A stretch of 45,803 nucleotides of DNA from Pirellulaceae bacterium (GCA_025459265.1 JALOQX010000007.1:1-45803), one strand, 5' to 3'. Counted from the first letter of the stretch, positions 8,277 through 16,986 are shown. A program made the numbers and translations. Notes: a model not told the origin generated them from the letters alone.

Positions 8277-9014
8277 CTACCGCCGGAGGGTCCAACGCCG
8301 CTGGCCGTACTTGTTCTCTTCCCAGGCTTCTGCCGCACAGCGTTCCGTGCGGGTCAGCTCGCCCGGCACCCAGGTCACGTGCCACGCCTCTGCGAGAGCC
8401 GTCAGCCAGTCGGTCAGCCAGTCGTTGACCGGCAGCTCGTGTCCGGCGAGGTCGGCGATCCCGGGCAGTTCAGGGGCAAATGCGGAGCAGCGCAGCAGCA
8501 GGCTGCCGTGCTGGAGGGCGGCGCGGGCTTGCCGTCGCTGGGCGCTCCCCCCGATCTTCCTGGTTCTCAGCAGCAGATCGCCTTCGGCCCGCCGCTCGAA
8601 GCACAGGAACCGCCCCTCCCGCTCCGCGTCGGTACGTGGACACGATTCAGCGGCGACGCCCCACCTCTGCAGTGACGTGATCCAGGCCGCGTGGACACGC
8701 AGGTACCAATCCCGGAGCTCGCAATCCAGGCGGTTGGCTATCGGACCCGTCAGGCTGTACGTCACGTCGTGGTGGTGCAGGATCGCTCCCCCCCCGGTGG
8801 CGCGTCGCACGGCTCGACAGGTTGCGCTTGCGGTGTGGGCAGCTCGCTGGTCATGAGGCTGAAAGTAACCGAGCGACAGGGTCGGTTCCGACCAGCGATA
8901 GACCCGCAGAGTCAACGGTCCCCCGGCGGCGGCGGAGGCCAGCAACGCCTCGTCGACGGCCATGTTCCAGGGGCCGGAGGCCGGTTCGTGCAGAAGCAGG
9001 CGGGCAGAGGTCAT
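8277..9014 (-). CDS. Lipoate/octanoate protein transferase, LipM-like
   Basis: A 245-residue member of the biotin/lipoate A/B protein ligase fold. It carries the family signature RRATGGGAILHHHDVTYS (71-88) and the downstream block RKIGGSAQRR with Lys153. Cys138 in the FLCFE segment sits where LipM-type octanoyltransferases carry their nucleophile, and there is no extra C-terminal LplA domain, so octanoyl transfer (LipM) or amidotransfer is more likely than ATP-dependent lipoate ligation. It is the last gene of the glycine cleavage operon, 3 bases after gcvPB, so its probable substrate is the GcvH encoded upstream. A 12-base tandem duplication at 8401-8424 encodes DWLTDWLT. Confidence 0.88.
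   Translation of the reverse strand: MTSARLLLHEPASGPWNMAVDEALLASAAAGGPLTLRVYRWSEPTLSLGYFQPHDQRAAHTASATCRAVRRATGGGAILHHHDVTYSLTGPIANRLDCELRDWYLRVHAAWITSLQRWGVAAESCPRTDAEREGRFLCFERRAEGDLLLRTRKIGGSAQRRQARAALQHGSLLLRCSAFAPELPGIADLAGHELPVNDWLTDWLTALAEAWHVTWVPGELTRTERCAAEAWEENKYGQRRWTLRR
8401..8424. repeat. Perfect 12-bp tandem duplication inside the lipoyl transferase gene
   Basis: GTCAGCCAGTCG occurs twice back to back (8401-8412, 8413-8424). It is in frame and adds four residues (DWLT twice). Confidence 0.9.
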
Positions 9015-9017
9015 TGA

Positions 9018-10478
9018 CTACTCGCAGGTCCACTTCACCTGGGCCTGTCGAGCGGCGGTCACTTCGTCCGGTCGGCTGATCGTCGACGCGTGTGGCGCGT
9101 CATGGAGCAACTCGGCGGATTCGCCGCTGACATGAAACAGTGCTTCGGCGAACGCGTCGAGCGTCTCTTTGCTCTCGGATTCTGTGGGTTCGATCATCAG
9201 CGCGTCGTGGACAGTGAGCGGGAAGTAGACGGTCGGAGCGTGGAAGCCGTAGTCGAGCAACCGCTTCCCGAGGTCCATGGCGGGTTGTTTGAGTCCTTTG
9301 TCGTGCTTCAACCGCTCAGCGCTGGCCACAAACTCGTGCATACACCGGTCGCCGTGGGGCACGGGCAGAAAGTGTTTGACGCGGCTCAGCAGATAGTTCG
9401 CGTTGAGCACCGCGTTTTCCGACACTTGGCGCAGCCCGTCGGGACCGCAGGTGCGAATGTAGCAGTAGGCCCTGAGCAGCACGCCGACGTTTCCGAAGAA
9501 CGCGCGCACGCGCCCGATCGACCGTGGCCGATCGTAATCGAGCGCGTAATGCGCGCCGCGGCGGGTGACGACCGGCGTCGGCAGGAACGGTTCCAGATGG
9601 GCGGCCACGCAAATCGGTCCCGCGCCGGGCCCCCCGCCGCCGTGCGGGCCGGAAAACGTCTTGTGCGGGTTGTAGTGCATCAGGTCCGCGCCGAAGTCGC
9701 CGGGGCGGGTGATGCCCAGGATGGCGTTCATGTTGGCGCCGTCCAGGTAGATCAGTCCGCCACGGGCGTGGACCAGCTCGGCAATTTCCGCGACCTGCGC
9801 GTCAAACAACCCCAACGTATTGGGGTTGGTGATCATGAACACCGCGATCCGTTGGTCGAGCTGTCCCCGCAGCGCAGCGAGATCGACGCGCCCGTCGCGG
9901 CCGCTGGGGATGGTCACGCTGTCGAACCCGGCCATCCGTGCGCTGGCGGGATTCGTGCCGTGCGCGCTGTCGGGGGTGAGGACGATGGAGCGGTGTTCGC
10001 CGCGATCCCGGAAGTAAGCGGCGGCCACCATCAGGGCGGCCAGTTCGCCATGCGCGCCGGCGGCGGGCTGGAGCGATACGCCCGGCAGCCCGCTGATTTC
10101 TGCCAGGTATCCCTGCAGTTCGTACAGCAGCTGCAACAGTCCCTGGATCGTCGACTCGGGCTGGTAGGGGTGCACGTGCAGCCAACCGGGGAGCGACGCC
10201 AGCCGTTCGTTCCGCTTGGGGTTGTATTTCATCGTGCACGAGCCGAGCGGATAGAAGTGCGTATCGACCGACATGTTGAGTGTCGAGAGGTTGGTGAAGT
10301 GGCGCACCACGTCCGGTTCGGCCAGTTCTGGCAAGGGTGGCGGCGCGTCGGCCAGCGCTTCGGCCGGGAGCAGCGCGTCGAGTGCCGGTGCGTCGACGTC
10401 ACAGGCGGGGAAGACGGTGCCACGCCGACCCGGGCGCGACAGATCGAACAGCATGCGCGTGGCTTGCGTGTTACGCAT
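9018..10478 (-). CDS. gcvPB: Glycine dehydrogenase (decarboxylating) subunit 2
   Basis: PLP-binding subunit of the split P-protein of the glycine cleavage system, which decarboxylates glycine and passes the aminomethyl group to lipoyl-GcvH. The 486-residue protein has the PLP lysine in NPHKTFSGPHGGGGPG (Lys273), preceded by the cofactor-pocket block YLDGANMNAILG, and the substrate-site segment HFYPLGSCTMKYNPK near the N-terminus. Length is typical for GcvPB. It overlaps the end of gcvPA by 8 bases (ATG at 10476-10478, gcvPA stop at 10471-10473) and is followed after 3 bases by the lipoyl transferase, showing tight coupling. It has no separate ribosome site. Confidence 0.97.
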   Translation of the reverse strand: MRNTQATRMLFDLSRPGRRGTVFPACDVDAPALDALLPAEALADAPPPLPELAEPDVVRHFTNLSTLNMSVDTHFYPLGSCTMKYNPKRNERLASLPGWLHVHPYQPESTIQGLLQLLYELQGYLAEISGLPGVSLQPAAGAHGELAALMVAAAYFRDRGEHRSIVLTPDSAHGTNPASARMAGFDSVTIPSGRDGRVDLAALRGQLDQRIAVFMITNPNTLGLFDAQVAEIAELVHARGGLIYLDGANMNAILGITRPGDFGADLMHYNPHKTFSGPHGGGGPGAGPICVAAHLEPFLPTPVVTRRGAHYALDYDRPRSIGRVRAFFGNVGVLLRAYCYIRTCGPDGLRQVSENAVLNANYLLSRVKHFLPVPHGDRCMHEFVASAERLKHDKGLKQPAMDLGKRLLDYGFHAPTVYFPLTVHDALMIEPTESESKETLDAFAEALFHVSGESAELLHDAPHASTISRPDEVTAARQAQVKWTCE

Positions 10479-11841
10479 GGGAGGCTACCACCTGGTGTAC
10501 CGGGCCGGCGAGGACATCCGCCCAGCGATGAATCTCGTCGCGCGTGCGCTTCTCGGTGACGGCGACCAGCAGGCAATCGGCGAGGTCCGGATACCACCGT
10601 GCCAGCGGGACTCCCGCCAAGATGCCCTCGGCCGCCGCCTGGGCGACCTGTTCGGCCACCTGTCCTGCGGTGTCTCGAATCACAAATTCTTTGAACGTGG
10701 GTCCGTCGAACCGGCGCGTCCAGCGCGGGTGGGCCGTGATGCGCTGGCAGGCGTAATGGGCCTTGCGCGCGCACAGCGTTGCCGCTTCGCGCAAGCCTTG
10801 CGGTCCGAGCAGGCTCAGGTAGATCGTCGCCCGCAGGGCGAGCAATCCCTGATTGGTGCAGATGTTGCTTGTGGCCTTCTCGCGCCGGATGTGCTGTTCG
10901 CGGGTCTGCAGCGTCAGGACCCAGCAGCGCCGGCCGCGGCGATCCACCGTCTGACCGGCGATGCGCCCGGGCAGTCGCCGGATGAACTGCTCGCGGCACG
11001 CGATGATGCCCAGATAGGGGCCGCCAAACTGCATGGGGTTGCCCAGGCACTGTCCTTCCGCGACGACGACATCGGCACCCAACGCGGCGGGGCACTGGAG
11101 CACCCCGAGGCTGAGCGGGTCCACGACCAGCACGAGCAGGGCCCCGGCCTGGTGTGCGATGTCCGCGACGGCCCGCACGTCCTCCAGACCGCCGAAGAAG
11201 TTGGGGTGCTGCAGCAGCACGCACGCGGTCTGCTGATCCACCGCGGCCGCCAGCCGCTGCGGTGCGAGGCGACCCGCGGGCACCGGCACCGTGACCAGCT
11301 GCGTCGGCAAGTTCGCCAGGTATGTGGCCAGCACCTGCTGATACTCCGGGTGCAGGCTGTCGACCGTGACGACCTTGCCCATGCGGCGCGTCACACTCAT
11401 GCTCAGCAGCGCCGCCTCGACCGTGGCGCTGCCGCCGTCGTAGAGGCTCGCGTTGGACACGTCCATACCGGTCAGCTGGCAGATGAGCGTTTGATACTCA
11501 AACATCGCCTGCAAATTGCCCTGACTCACCTCGGGCTGGTACGGCGTGTACGACGTGTAGAATTCCCCGCGGGCGGCCAGCGCGTCCACCGCGGCGGGAA
11601 TGAAGTGGTCGTAGCTGCCGCCGCCGAGAAAACAGACGTGGCTGCCGGCGTGCGCGTTGCGATCGGCCAACGTCTGCATGTGTCCGGTCAGGTCCAGCTC
11701 CGTCAGGGCGGGCGGCAGGTCCAGCGGGCGGCGCAGACGCAGTTGCTGCGGAATCGACGAGAACAGTTCGTCCAGGGACGCCACGCCGATGGCCGCGAGC
11801 ATCGCCTGCTGGTCTTCCGGAGTGTTGAGAATGTACGACAT
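10471..11841 (-). CDS. gcvPA: Glycine dehydrogenase (decarboxylating) subunit 1
   Basis: Partner subunit of the split P-protein, 456 residues. It begins with SYILNTPEDQQAMLAAIGV and contains the conserved FLGGGSYDHFIPAAVDAL, YTPYQPEVSQGNLQAMFEYQ and YDGGSATVEAALLS blocks typical of GcvPA. It lacks the PLP lysine motif, which is on GcvPB. AGGGACGCG precedes the ATG. It lies 7 bases after gcvH and overlaps gcvPB by 8 bases. The two-subunit arrangement is one of the two known bacterial forms of this enzyme. Confidence 0.97.
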   Translation of the reverse strand: MSYILNTPEDQQAMLAAIGVASLDELFSSIPQQLRLRRPLDLPPALTELDLTGHMQTLADRNAHAGSHVCFLGGGSYDHFIPAAVDALAARGEFYTSYTPYQPEVSQGNLQAMFEYQTLICQLTGMDVSNASLYDGGSATVEAALLSMSVTRRMGKVVTVDSLHPEYQQVLATYLANLPTQLVTVPVPAGRLAPQRLAAAVDQQTACVLLQHPNFFGGLEDVRAVADIAHQAGALLVLVVDPLSLGVLQCPAALGADVVVAEGQCLGNPMQFGGPYLGIIACREQFIRRLPGRIAGQTVDRRGRRCWVLTLQTREQHIRREKATSNICTNQGLLALRATIYLSLLGPQGLREAATLCARKAHYACQRITAHPRWTRRFDGPTFKEFVIRDTAGQVAEQVAQAAAEGILAGVPLARWYPDLADCLLVAVTEKRTRDEIHRWADVLAGPVHQVVASHA

Positions 11842-11848
11842 CGCGTCC

Positions 11849-12268
11849 CTAGCCGTTCTCGCCAGCGCATGCGCACTGTTTCTGATACGTTACGACGTCG
11901 AGCAATTTCGACAAGCAGGCCTCATCGGTCAACCGCACTTTGGCGATCCAGCCGCGCTCGTACGGACTCTCACTCAAGATCTCCAGATGGTCGGGCAGGG
12001 CGGCATTGACGGCCACCACCTCCCCGTTGACGGGGCTGTAGAGCGGGCTGACGGCCTTGACCGACTCAACCACGCCAAATTCGTCGCCCGCCGCGACGGT
12101 CCGACCGATCTCCGGCAACTCGAGATAGACGAGATCCGTCAGCTGGGCCAAGGCGAATTCGGAGATGCCGATCGTGGCCATCTTTTCGCCCCCTTCCTGA
12201 GCGACATGCACCCATTCGTGTGTTTCGGCAAACAGGAGCTCGTCGGGTTTCACAGCAGTTTCCTTCAC
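11849..12268 (-). CDS. gcvH: Glycine cleavage system H protein
   Basis: The lipoyl carrier that shuttles the aminomethyl group from P-protein to T-protein. The 139-residue protein shows FAETHEWV near residue 13, GISEFALAQLTDLVYLELPE and the lipoylation site FGVVESVKAVSPLYSPVNG with Lys71. A Cys pair in the C-terminal tail (QKQCACAGENG) extends slightly beyond the usual length. It starts with GTG, overlapping the gcvT stop in a GTGA arrangement (4 bases), so translation is probably coupled. The likely modifying enzyme is encoded at the end of the operon. Confidence 0.97.
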   Translation of the reverse strand: MKETAVKPDELLFAETHEWVHVAQEGGEKMATIGISEFALAQLTDLVYLELPEIGRTVAAGDEFGVVESVKAVSPLYSPVNGEVVAVNAALPDHLEILSESPYERGWIAKVRLTDEACLSKLLDVVTYQKQCACAGENG

Positions 12269-13380
12269 TTCGAGTGTCGAGAGTAGAACGGGAGTGGCGT
12301 GACGGCAGCCGGTGCGAGTCGGCCGCGAATGTCGACGTCCAGGAGCTGGCCGACGGTGGCAAACGGGGCCTCCACGTAAGCCATTGCGATCGGCCGGTTG
12401 AACGTGGGCGAGAAGGTGCCGCTGGTGATCGCTCCCACCACCTGGCCGGCGTGCACGACCGGATAGCCTTCGCGCGGCACGCGTCGCTGGTCCAGTTGCA
12501 AGCCCACACGCCGCCGCGCCGGTGCGACCGCGTCAGCCTGCAGCGCGTGACAACCGACAAACTCGTGGTCGCGCAGCTGCACGGCAAAATCGAGGCCGGC
12601 CTGCAGCGGGTTGATGTCTTCCGACAGTTCGTGCCCGTAGAGCGGCATGCCGGCTTCCAGTCGCAGCGTATCGCGCGCCGCCAGGCCGGCCGGCCGCCCG
12701 CCGCGCGGCGTGGCCAGGTCCACCAGCTGTTGCCAGATGGTCAGGGCGGACGCCGCCGGGACAATCAGCTCGCAGCCGTCTTCGCCCGTGTAGCCGGTGC
12801 GGCTGATGATGATCTCGGTGGCGCCCAGCCTGGTCACCGCCCCGGAGTAGTACTTCATGCTCCGCAGGTCGACGTCGACCTGCGGCGCGACGACCTCGAT
12901 CGCCGTGGGACCCTGCACCGCGATCATCGCGGTCTGCCGGGTCGTGTCGCGGATCACCACCGACTCGTCCGCCGTCAGGTGCCGCTGCAGCCATGCCAGG
13001 ATCTTCGGCCGATTCGACGCGTTGACGACCATCAGCACGCGCGGGCCTGGGCCGGATGACGCGAGGGCATAGACGAGCACATCGTCGAGGATCCCGCCGT
13101 TCTCGTTGGTGACCAGGGCGTAGCGGATTTGCCCCGGCGCCATCCGGGCCACGCGGCGCGTCACCAGGCGGTCGAGGAACGCGAGGGCTCCCGGGCCGTC
13201 GAACTCCAGCCGCCCCATGTGCGAGATGTCAAACAGCCCCAGCGCCTGACGTGTGGCCTGATGTTCCTCCACGATCGACGTGTATGACACCGGCATTTCC
13301 CAGCCGGCAAACGCGACGAGGCGCGCCTGATGGTCGGCATGCCAGGCGTACAGGGGCGTTCGTAACAGGTCGTCAGCCAT
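12265..13380 (-). CDS. gcvT: Aminomethyltransferase (glycine cleavage T protein)
   Basis: Releases ammonia from the aminomethyl-lipoyl group and transfers the one-carbon unit to tetrahydrofolate. The 371-residue protein has the conserved blocks TPLYAWHADHQARLVAFAGW, LFDISHMGRLEFDG, NENGGILDDVLVY with the catalytic Asp, RTGYTGEDGCELIVP, and AARDTLRLEAGMPLYGHEL, in the usual order; length is normal. It is the first gene of the gcvT-H-PA-PB-lipoyl transferase unit. A candidate sigma-70 promoter lies about 120 bases upstream. I found no glycine riboswitch in the leader. Confidence 0.97.
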   Translation of the reverse strand: MADDLLRTPLYAWHADHQARLVAFAGWEMPVSYTSIVEEHQATRQALGLFDISHMGRLEFDGPGALAFLDRLVTRRVARMAPGQIRYALVTNENGGILDDVLVYALASSGPGPRVLMVVNASNRPKILAWLQRHLTADESVVIRDTTRQTAMIAVQGPTAIEVVAPQVDVDLRSMKYYSGAVTRLGATEIIISRTGYTGEDGCELIVPAASALTIWQQLVDLATPRGGRPAGLAARDTLRLEAGMPLYGHELSEDINPLQAGLDFAVQLRDHEFVGCHALQADAVAPARRRVGLQLDQRRVPREGYPVVHAGQVVGAITSGTFSPTFNRPIAMAYVEAPFATVGQLLDVDIRGRLAPAAVTPLPFYSRHSK

Positions 13381-13497
13381 GATGCGCTCGCACGCGGTGG
13401 ACAGCGCGCCCGCCGCGGTCGAATCCGCGCGGCCGGCACGTGAGCGAAACTCGGTGGCCCCGCGTCGGCCGGACGCCCGCGCGGTGGACCCGCGAGC

Positions 13498-13526
13498 ATT
13501 GTAGTCGATGCACCTGACGTTGCCAG
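13498..13526 (-). promoter_or_regulatory. Candidate sigma-70 promoter of the gcv operon
   Basis: On the minus strand CTGGCA (4/6), 17 bases, TACAAT (5/6). The -10 is embedded in CTACAATG, a sequence that recurs before proS and the ketosynthase-like gene. It implies a leader of about 110 bases before gcvT. Confidence 0.4.
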
Positions 13527-13542
13527 CGTCCCGTCGGCGGGG

Positions 13543-15792
13543 TCAGCGTGGGCGTTTGCCCCGAGGGCCGCCCCGCTTCGGCCGCGCCGGGCGCCCCGCG
13601 CGCGGCGCGCTGCGACGGCCCGCCGCGCCGGTGTGCGGGCCCTCCGCGCCCTCGGGCGTGACCACGCGAAAGTCCAGTTCGCGGCGGTCGACGTCCACGC
13701 GGAGCACTTCGACGTCCACCAGATCCCCCAGCCGGTAGCGATGCCCCGCCCGATGTCCCGCCAGGCTGTGGGAGGTGGCGTCGTAACGGTAGTAGTCGTC
13801 CGCGAGCGAACTGACATGCACGAGGCCTTCGGCCGGCAGTTCCACGCCTTGCACGAAGAGTCCGTAATCCTCCACACCCGTGATCACGGCCCGCATCCGC
13901 AAGCCGACGTGCTGCCGGAGGTAATTGAGTAGTTTCACCTTGATCAGCTCGCGTTCCGCATCTGCGGCGCGCTGTTCACGCTGCGAGCAGTGGTCGCCCA
14001 GGAGGGCGAGCCGATCGAGGTCCTGGGTCGGGCGGCGCTCGGCGGCGAGTCGATCGAGCAGGCGATGCACAGTCAGGTCGGGATAGCGGCGGATCGGGGA
14101 CGTGAAATGGCAGTAATGCTGCATGTGCAGCGCGTAGTGGCCGGCCGCGGCAGGTCCGTAGACGGCCTTCTGCATGCTGCGGAGCACCGCGTAGTTGACC
14201 GCCGCTTCCTCGGGTCGACCCGCGACGGCCGCCAGGATCCGCCTGATTTCGAACCGACTCTCCAGACTCTCGCAGGGCAGGCCAAGCTCCCGGACGAACT
14301 GCGTCAGGTCCCGGAGTTTCAGCGGGGACGGCGGCGCGTGCAGGCGGCGCAGGAACAGCAGCTCCCGCGCGGTCAGTTGCTCGGCCACGGCCTGGTTGGC
14401 GGCCAGCATGAACTCTTCGATCACCTGATGGCTGGTCGTGTGTTCGACCACATGGGCTCCGGTCACCTGTCCCTGGTCATCCAGGTCCAGCTTGATTTCG
14501 GGCAGCACCAGTTCGATGGCGCCCTGCTCGAGCCGCCGGCGGCGCAGCAGCAGGGCCAGCTCCTGCATGTGCTGCAGGAGCGCATACACGGCAGGCGTCA
14601 ACTTCTTCTTCCAGGGCCCGGGCTTGTCGAAAAAGCGCTGCACTTCGTCGTAGTTGAACCGGTGTTTGCTTTCGATGGCGGAACGGACGATCTCGCTGTG
14701 GCAGCGGACCCCTTCGGGCGTGAACTCCAGCCACACGGTCCTGGCGAATCGGACGCGCTGCGGCTGCAGGCTGGCCAGATGATTCGAGATGACCTCGGGG
14801 AGCATCGGGATCACACGGTCCGGCAGGTAGACGCTCGTTCCGCGCTCGCGCGCCTCCCGGTCCAGCGGGGACTTGGGGGGCACGAAGTGCGCGACGTCGG
14901 CGATGTGCACCCCGAGTTTCCAGTGCCCGTTGTCGAGCTTCTCCAGCGAGATCGCGTCATCGAAGTCGCGGGCGTCCGCCGGGTCGATCGTAATGACCGT
15001 CGCGCCGGTCAGGTCGACGCGTCCATCGAGCCGGTCCGGGTCGAACTGCGCGGCCTGTTCCCGGGCGGACGCGAGCACGTCGTCGGGGAACGCGCCGGGC
15101 AGGCCGTATTCGCGCATGATCGACAGCGTGTCGACGCCCGGCTCGCCGCGTGGCCCCAGCACTTCGGTGATGACGGCTTCGCCGGCCTGCGTGTGCGACG
15201 GGAAGCGAATCATTTCGATGACGACGATGTCGTCTGGCCGGACGTTCTTCGCGCCGGGGTCGCCCACCGGGATGGGCTGTGCGAAGAGTGTCCCGTCGAT
15301 CTGGACCAAAGGCAGGTCGCCGGCGGGCCGATAGCGGCCGACAAACTGGTGGGTTTCCCGTTCGAGCACTTCGACGATTTCGCCCCGCACACGCTGCGGG
15401 TCGGCGCCGCGCTTGGACTTGCTGAGCCGCACGCGGACGACGTCCCCGGAGGCGGCATCGGCGGTGCGCCGGGCGGGAATGTAGATGTCGGCGGAGCGCG
15501 CGGGCGCAGTGCTCGCCGCCCGCGGCGTGACGAATCCGTAGCCGCCGGCCGCCCGGCGGAACACCCCCACCACGCCCGTCTCGCGCGGACCGACCGCCGC
15601 GGGCTGCACGACGTGATTGGATCCGTAGGTCACCAGACCGCGTTTGGCCAGCCGCTTGACGGCCTTGCGGACCTCGGGCTTTTGGGTTTCGGGCAGTCCG
15701 AGCTGCCGGACCAGCATCCGCGGTTTGCATGGCCGGTATCCGCCGGACCGGATGTGGGCCAGCAGTTGTGCTTCGAGTTCGTCGAGATTCAT
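13543..15792 (-). CDS. rnr: Ribonuclease R (RNB-family 3'-5' exoribonuclease)
   Basis: Processively degrades RNA, including structured RNA, from the 3' end in the cytoplasm. The 749-residue protein has an N-terminal winged-helix-like region (LEAQLLAHIRSGGYRPCKPR and following), cold-shock/OB segments (GVFRRAAGGYGFVTPR), the RNB catalytic domain with the metal-binding IDPADARDFDDAISL and HIADVAHFV, then FTSPIRRYPDLTVHRLL, and a C-terminal S1 domain (AVITGVEDYGLFVQG, then GLVHVSSL), ending in a lysine/arginine-rich tail. The start at 15792 is chosen because it falls just after the stop of the preceding exonuclease gene; a longer in-frame form to 15861 would overlap it. It pairs with the YhaM-like gene 34 bases upstream. 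Confidence 0.95.
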   Translation of the reverse strand: MNLDELEAQLLAHIRSGGYRPCKPRMLVRQLGLPETQKPEVRKAVKRLAKRGLVTYGSNHVVQPAAVGPRETGVVGVFRRAAGGYGFVTPRAASTAPARSADIYIPARRTADAASGDVVRVRLSKSKRGADPQRVRGEIVEVLERETHQFVGRYRPAGDLPLVQIDGTLFAQPIPVGDPGAKNVRPDDIVVIEMIRFPSHTQAGEAVITEVLGPRGEPGVDTLSIMREYGLPGAFPDDVLASAREQAAQFDPDRLDGRVDLTGATVITIDPADARDFDDAISLEKLDNGHWKLGVHIADVAHFVPPKSPLDREARERGTSVYLPDRVIPMLPEVISNHLASLQPQRVRFARTVWLEFTPEGVRCHSEIVRSAIESKHRFNYDEVQRFFDKPGPWKKKLTPAVYALLQHMQELALLLRRRRLEQGAIELVLPEIKLDLDDQGQVTGAHVVEHTTSHQVIEEFMLAANQAVAEQLTARELLFLRRLHAPPSPLKLRDLTQFVRELGLPCESLESRFEIRRILAAVAGRPEEAAVNYAVLRSMQKAVYGPAAAGHYALHMQHYCHFTSPIRRYPDLTVHRLLDRLAAERRPTQDLDRLALLGDHCSQREQRAADAERELIKVKLLNYLRQHVGLRMRAVITGVEDYGLFVQGVELPAEGLVHVSSLADDYYRYDATSHSLAGHRAGHRYRLGDLVDVEVLRVDVDRRELDFRVVTPEGAEGPHTGAAGRRSAPRAGRPARPKRGGPRGKRPR

Positions 15793-15826
15793 CGCAGGGA
15801 TGCCCCCGCCGCGTACCACGGGATGG

Positions 15827-16816
15827 TCACGGTTCCTCGGCAGTGCGATCGGTGGCCGCACCCTTGAAGAGTTTGCGGCCCAGTGTCGGCTGAAACGGTG
15901 TCCAGTTGCTTTCGGTGTTGGCGTCGCCCTCGATGAGCGTCCCGAAGAGCTGCAGCTTCGCGTCGAGGTTATCGAGGTAGTGGAGCGCGACCGCTTCCGG
16001 AGTCATGGGCAGCTTCGGGCTCCCAAACTCGTACTCGCCGTGATGACTCAGAATCATATGTTTCAGCAGCAATTTGAGCTGCGCAGGGAACGGCTCGTTC
16101 GACAGCGACTGGCACTCCGCGATCTTCTGCTCGAGCATCTCCACGGCGATCACCAGGTGTCCGATCAGCTGCCCTTCGTCACTGTAGCCCAATTCGCGGT
16201 CGTAGGTGAGTTCGTGGACCTTGCCCACGTCGTGGAGGAAGGCGCCCAGCAGCAGCAGGTCGCCGTCGAGATTGGGGTAGAGCGGTGCGACCGCACGGCA
16301 CACCGCCATCAGGCTGTTCACGTGCTCCACCAGGCCACCGTGATACGCGTGATGGTTCTTGATCCCGGCCGGCGCCCGGAGGAACTTCTCCATGAACGGC
16401 TCGTCGATCAGGAAGCACTCCGCCAGGCACCGCAGATGGAAATTGCGGATGCTCCGCAGCGTCTCGGCCAGCCGCGTCGCGAGCTGATCGATATCGGTCG
16501 AAGCCAGCGTCTGAAACTCGCTTTCGTCCACCGTGGTGGCGTCCACTCGTTCGAGCCGCTGGGCGATCATCTGCAGCGCGCCGTTATAGAACTGCGTCGT
16601 GGCCTGCACCCGCACGTACTCGCCCGTATCGAAACTGCCGTACACCTGGTCGCTGGCATTCCACAGCATCGCGGTCAACGAACCGCTGCGGTCGGACAGA
16701 CGCAGCTGCAGGTACAAGTTGCCGTTGCGGTTGGTGCGCAGCTGCTTGTCGGAGACCAGGAATACCTGATCGACACTTTCGTGTTCGCCCAACTGGTTGA
16801 TGTAGCGGCGCGGCAT
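15827..16816 (-). CDS. OB-fold/HD-domain 3'-5' exoribonuclease, YhaM-like
   Basis: A 329-residue protein with an N-terminal OB-fold nucleic-acid-binding domain (about residues 10-95; YLQLRLSDRSGSLTAMLWN) and a C-terminal HD metal-dependent hydrolase domain: HHAYHGGLVEHVNSL (155-169), the HD doublet His195-Asp196 in FLHDVGKVHEL, and LSHHGEYEFGSPK. This architecture matches YhaM/CBF1-type 3'-5' exoribonucleases. A very long apparent reading frame continues upstream to 18565, but that extension is antisense to proS and has no domain content; ATG at 16814-16816 matches the family start. RNase R follows, suggesting a small RNA-decay operon. It faces divergently away from proS. Confidence 0.9.
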   Translation of the reverse strand: MPRRYINQLGEHESVDQVFLVSDKQLRTNRNGNLYLQLRLSDRSGSLTAMLWNASDQVYGSFDTGEYVRVQATTQFYNGALQMIAQRLERVDATTVDESEFQTLASTDIDQLATRLAETLRSIRNFHLRCLAECFLIDEPFMEKFLRAPAGIKNHHAYHGGLVEHVNSLMAVCRAVAPLYPNLDGDLLLLGAFLHDVGKVHELTYDRELGYSDEGQLIGHLVIAVEMLEQKIAECQSLSNEPFPAQLKLLLKHMILSHHGEYEFGSPKLPMTPEAVALHYLDNLDAKLQLFGTLIEGDANTESNWTPFQPTLGRKLFKGAATDRTAEEP

Positions 16817-16939
16817 GAAGCATCCCGGGACAAGCGGTTTTCTTTCCGGGCAGCGCCCCGCGGGCTGCCGTGGCGGTCTCGGGGACGATTCTAGACGACC
16901 CTCGGCCCTTGTGCCATCCTGCCCGCTTGCCGCGGCGTA

Positions 16940-16969
16940 TTGCCCGGTGCGCCGAGCGTGTCCTACAAT
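16940..16969 (+). promoter_or_regulatory. Candidate sigma-70 promoter of the proS operon
   Basis: TTGCCC (4/6), 18 bases, TACAAT (5/6) on the plus strand, 63 bases before the proS ATG. The -10 is again in CTACAATG. A perfect 14-base palindrome starts four bases after the -10. Confidence 0.45.
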
Positions 16970-16972
16970 GCC

Positions 16973-16986
16973 GCCTGCCGGCAGGC
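16973..16986. promoter_or_regulatory. 14-bp perfect palindrome at the predicted proS transcription start
   Basis: GCCTGCCGGCAGGC is its own reverse complement and straddles the predicted start site. It may be an operator or simply a GC-rich coincidence. Confidence 0.3.

Noticed and set aside
13381-13497. Glycine riboswitch in the gcvT leader
   Set aside because: The leader is GC-rich and I could not find the conserved aptamer cores or tandem arrangement; only small local stems are present. A covariance-model search would settle it.
13990-15867. Long plus-strand ORF across RNase R
   Set aside because: Antisense to a well-supported rnr gene; composition is typical of a shadow frame.
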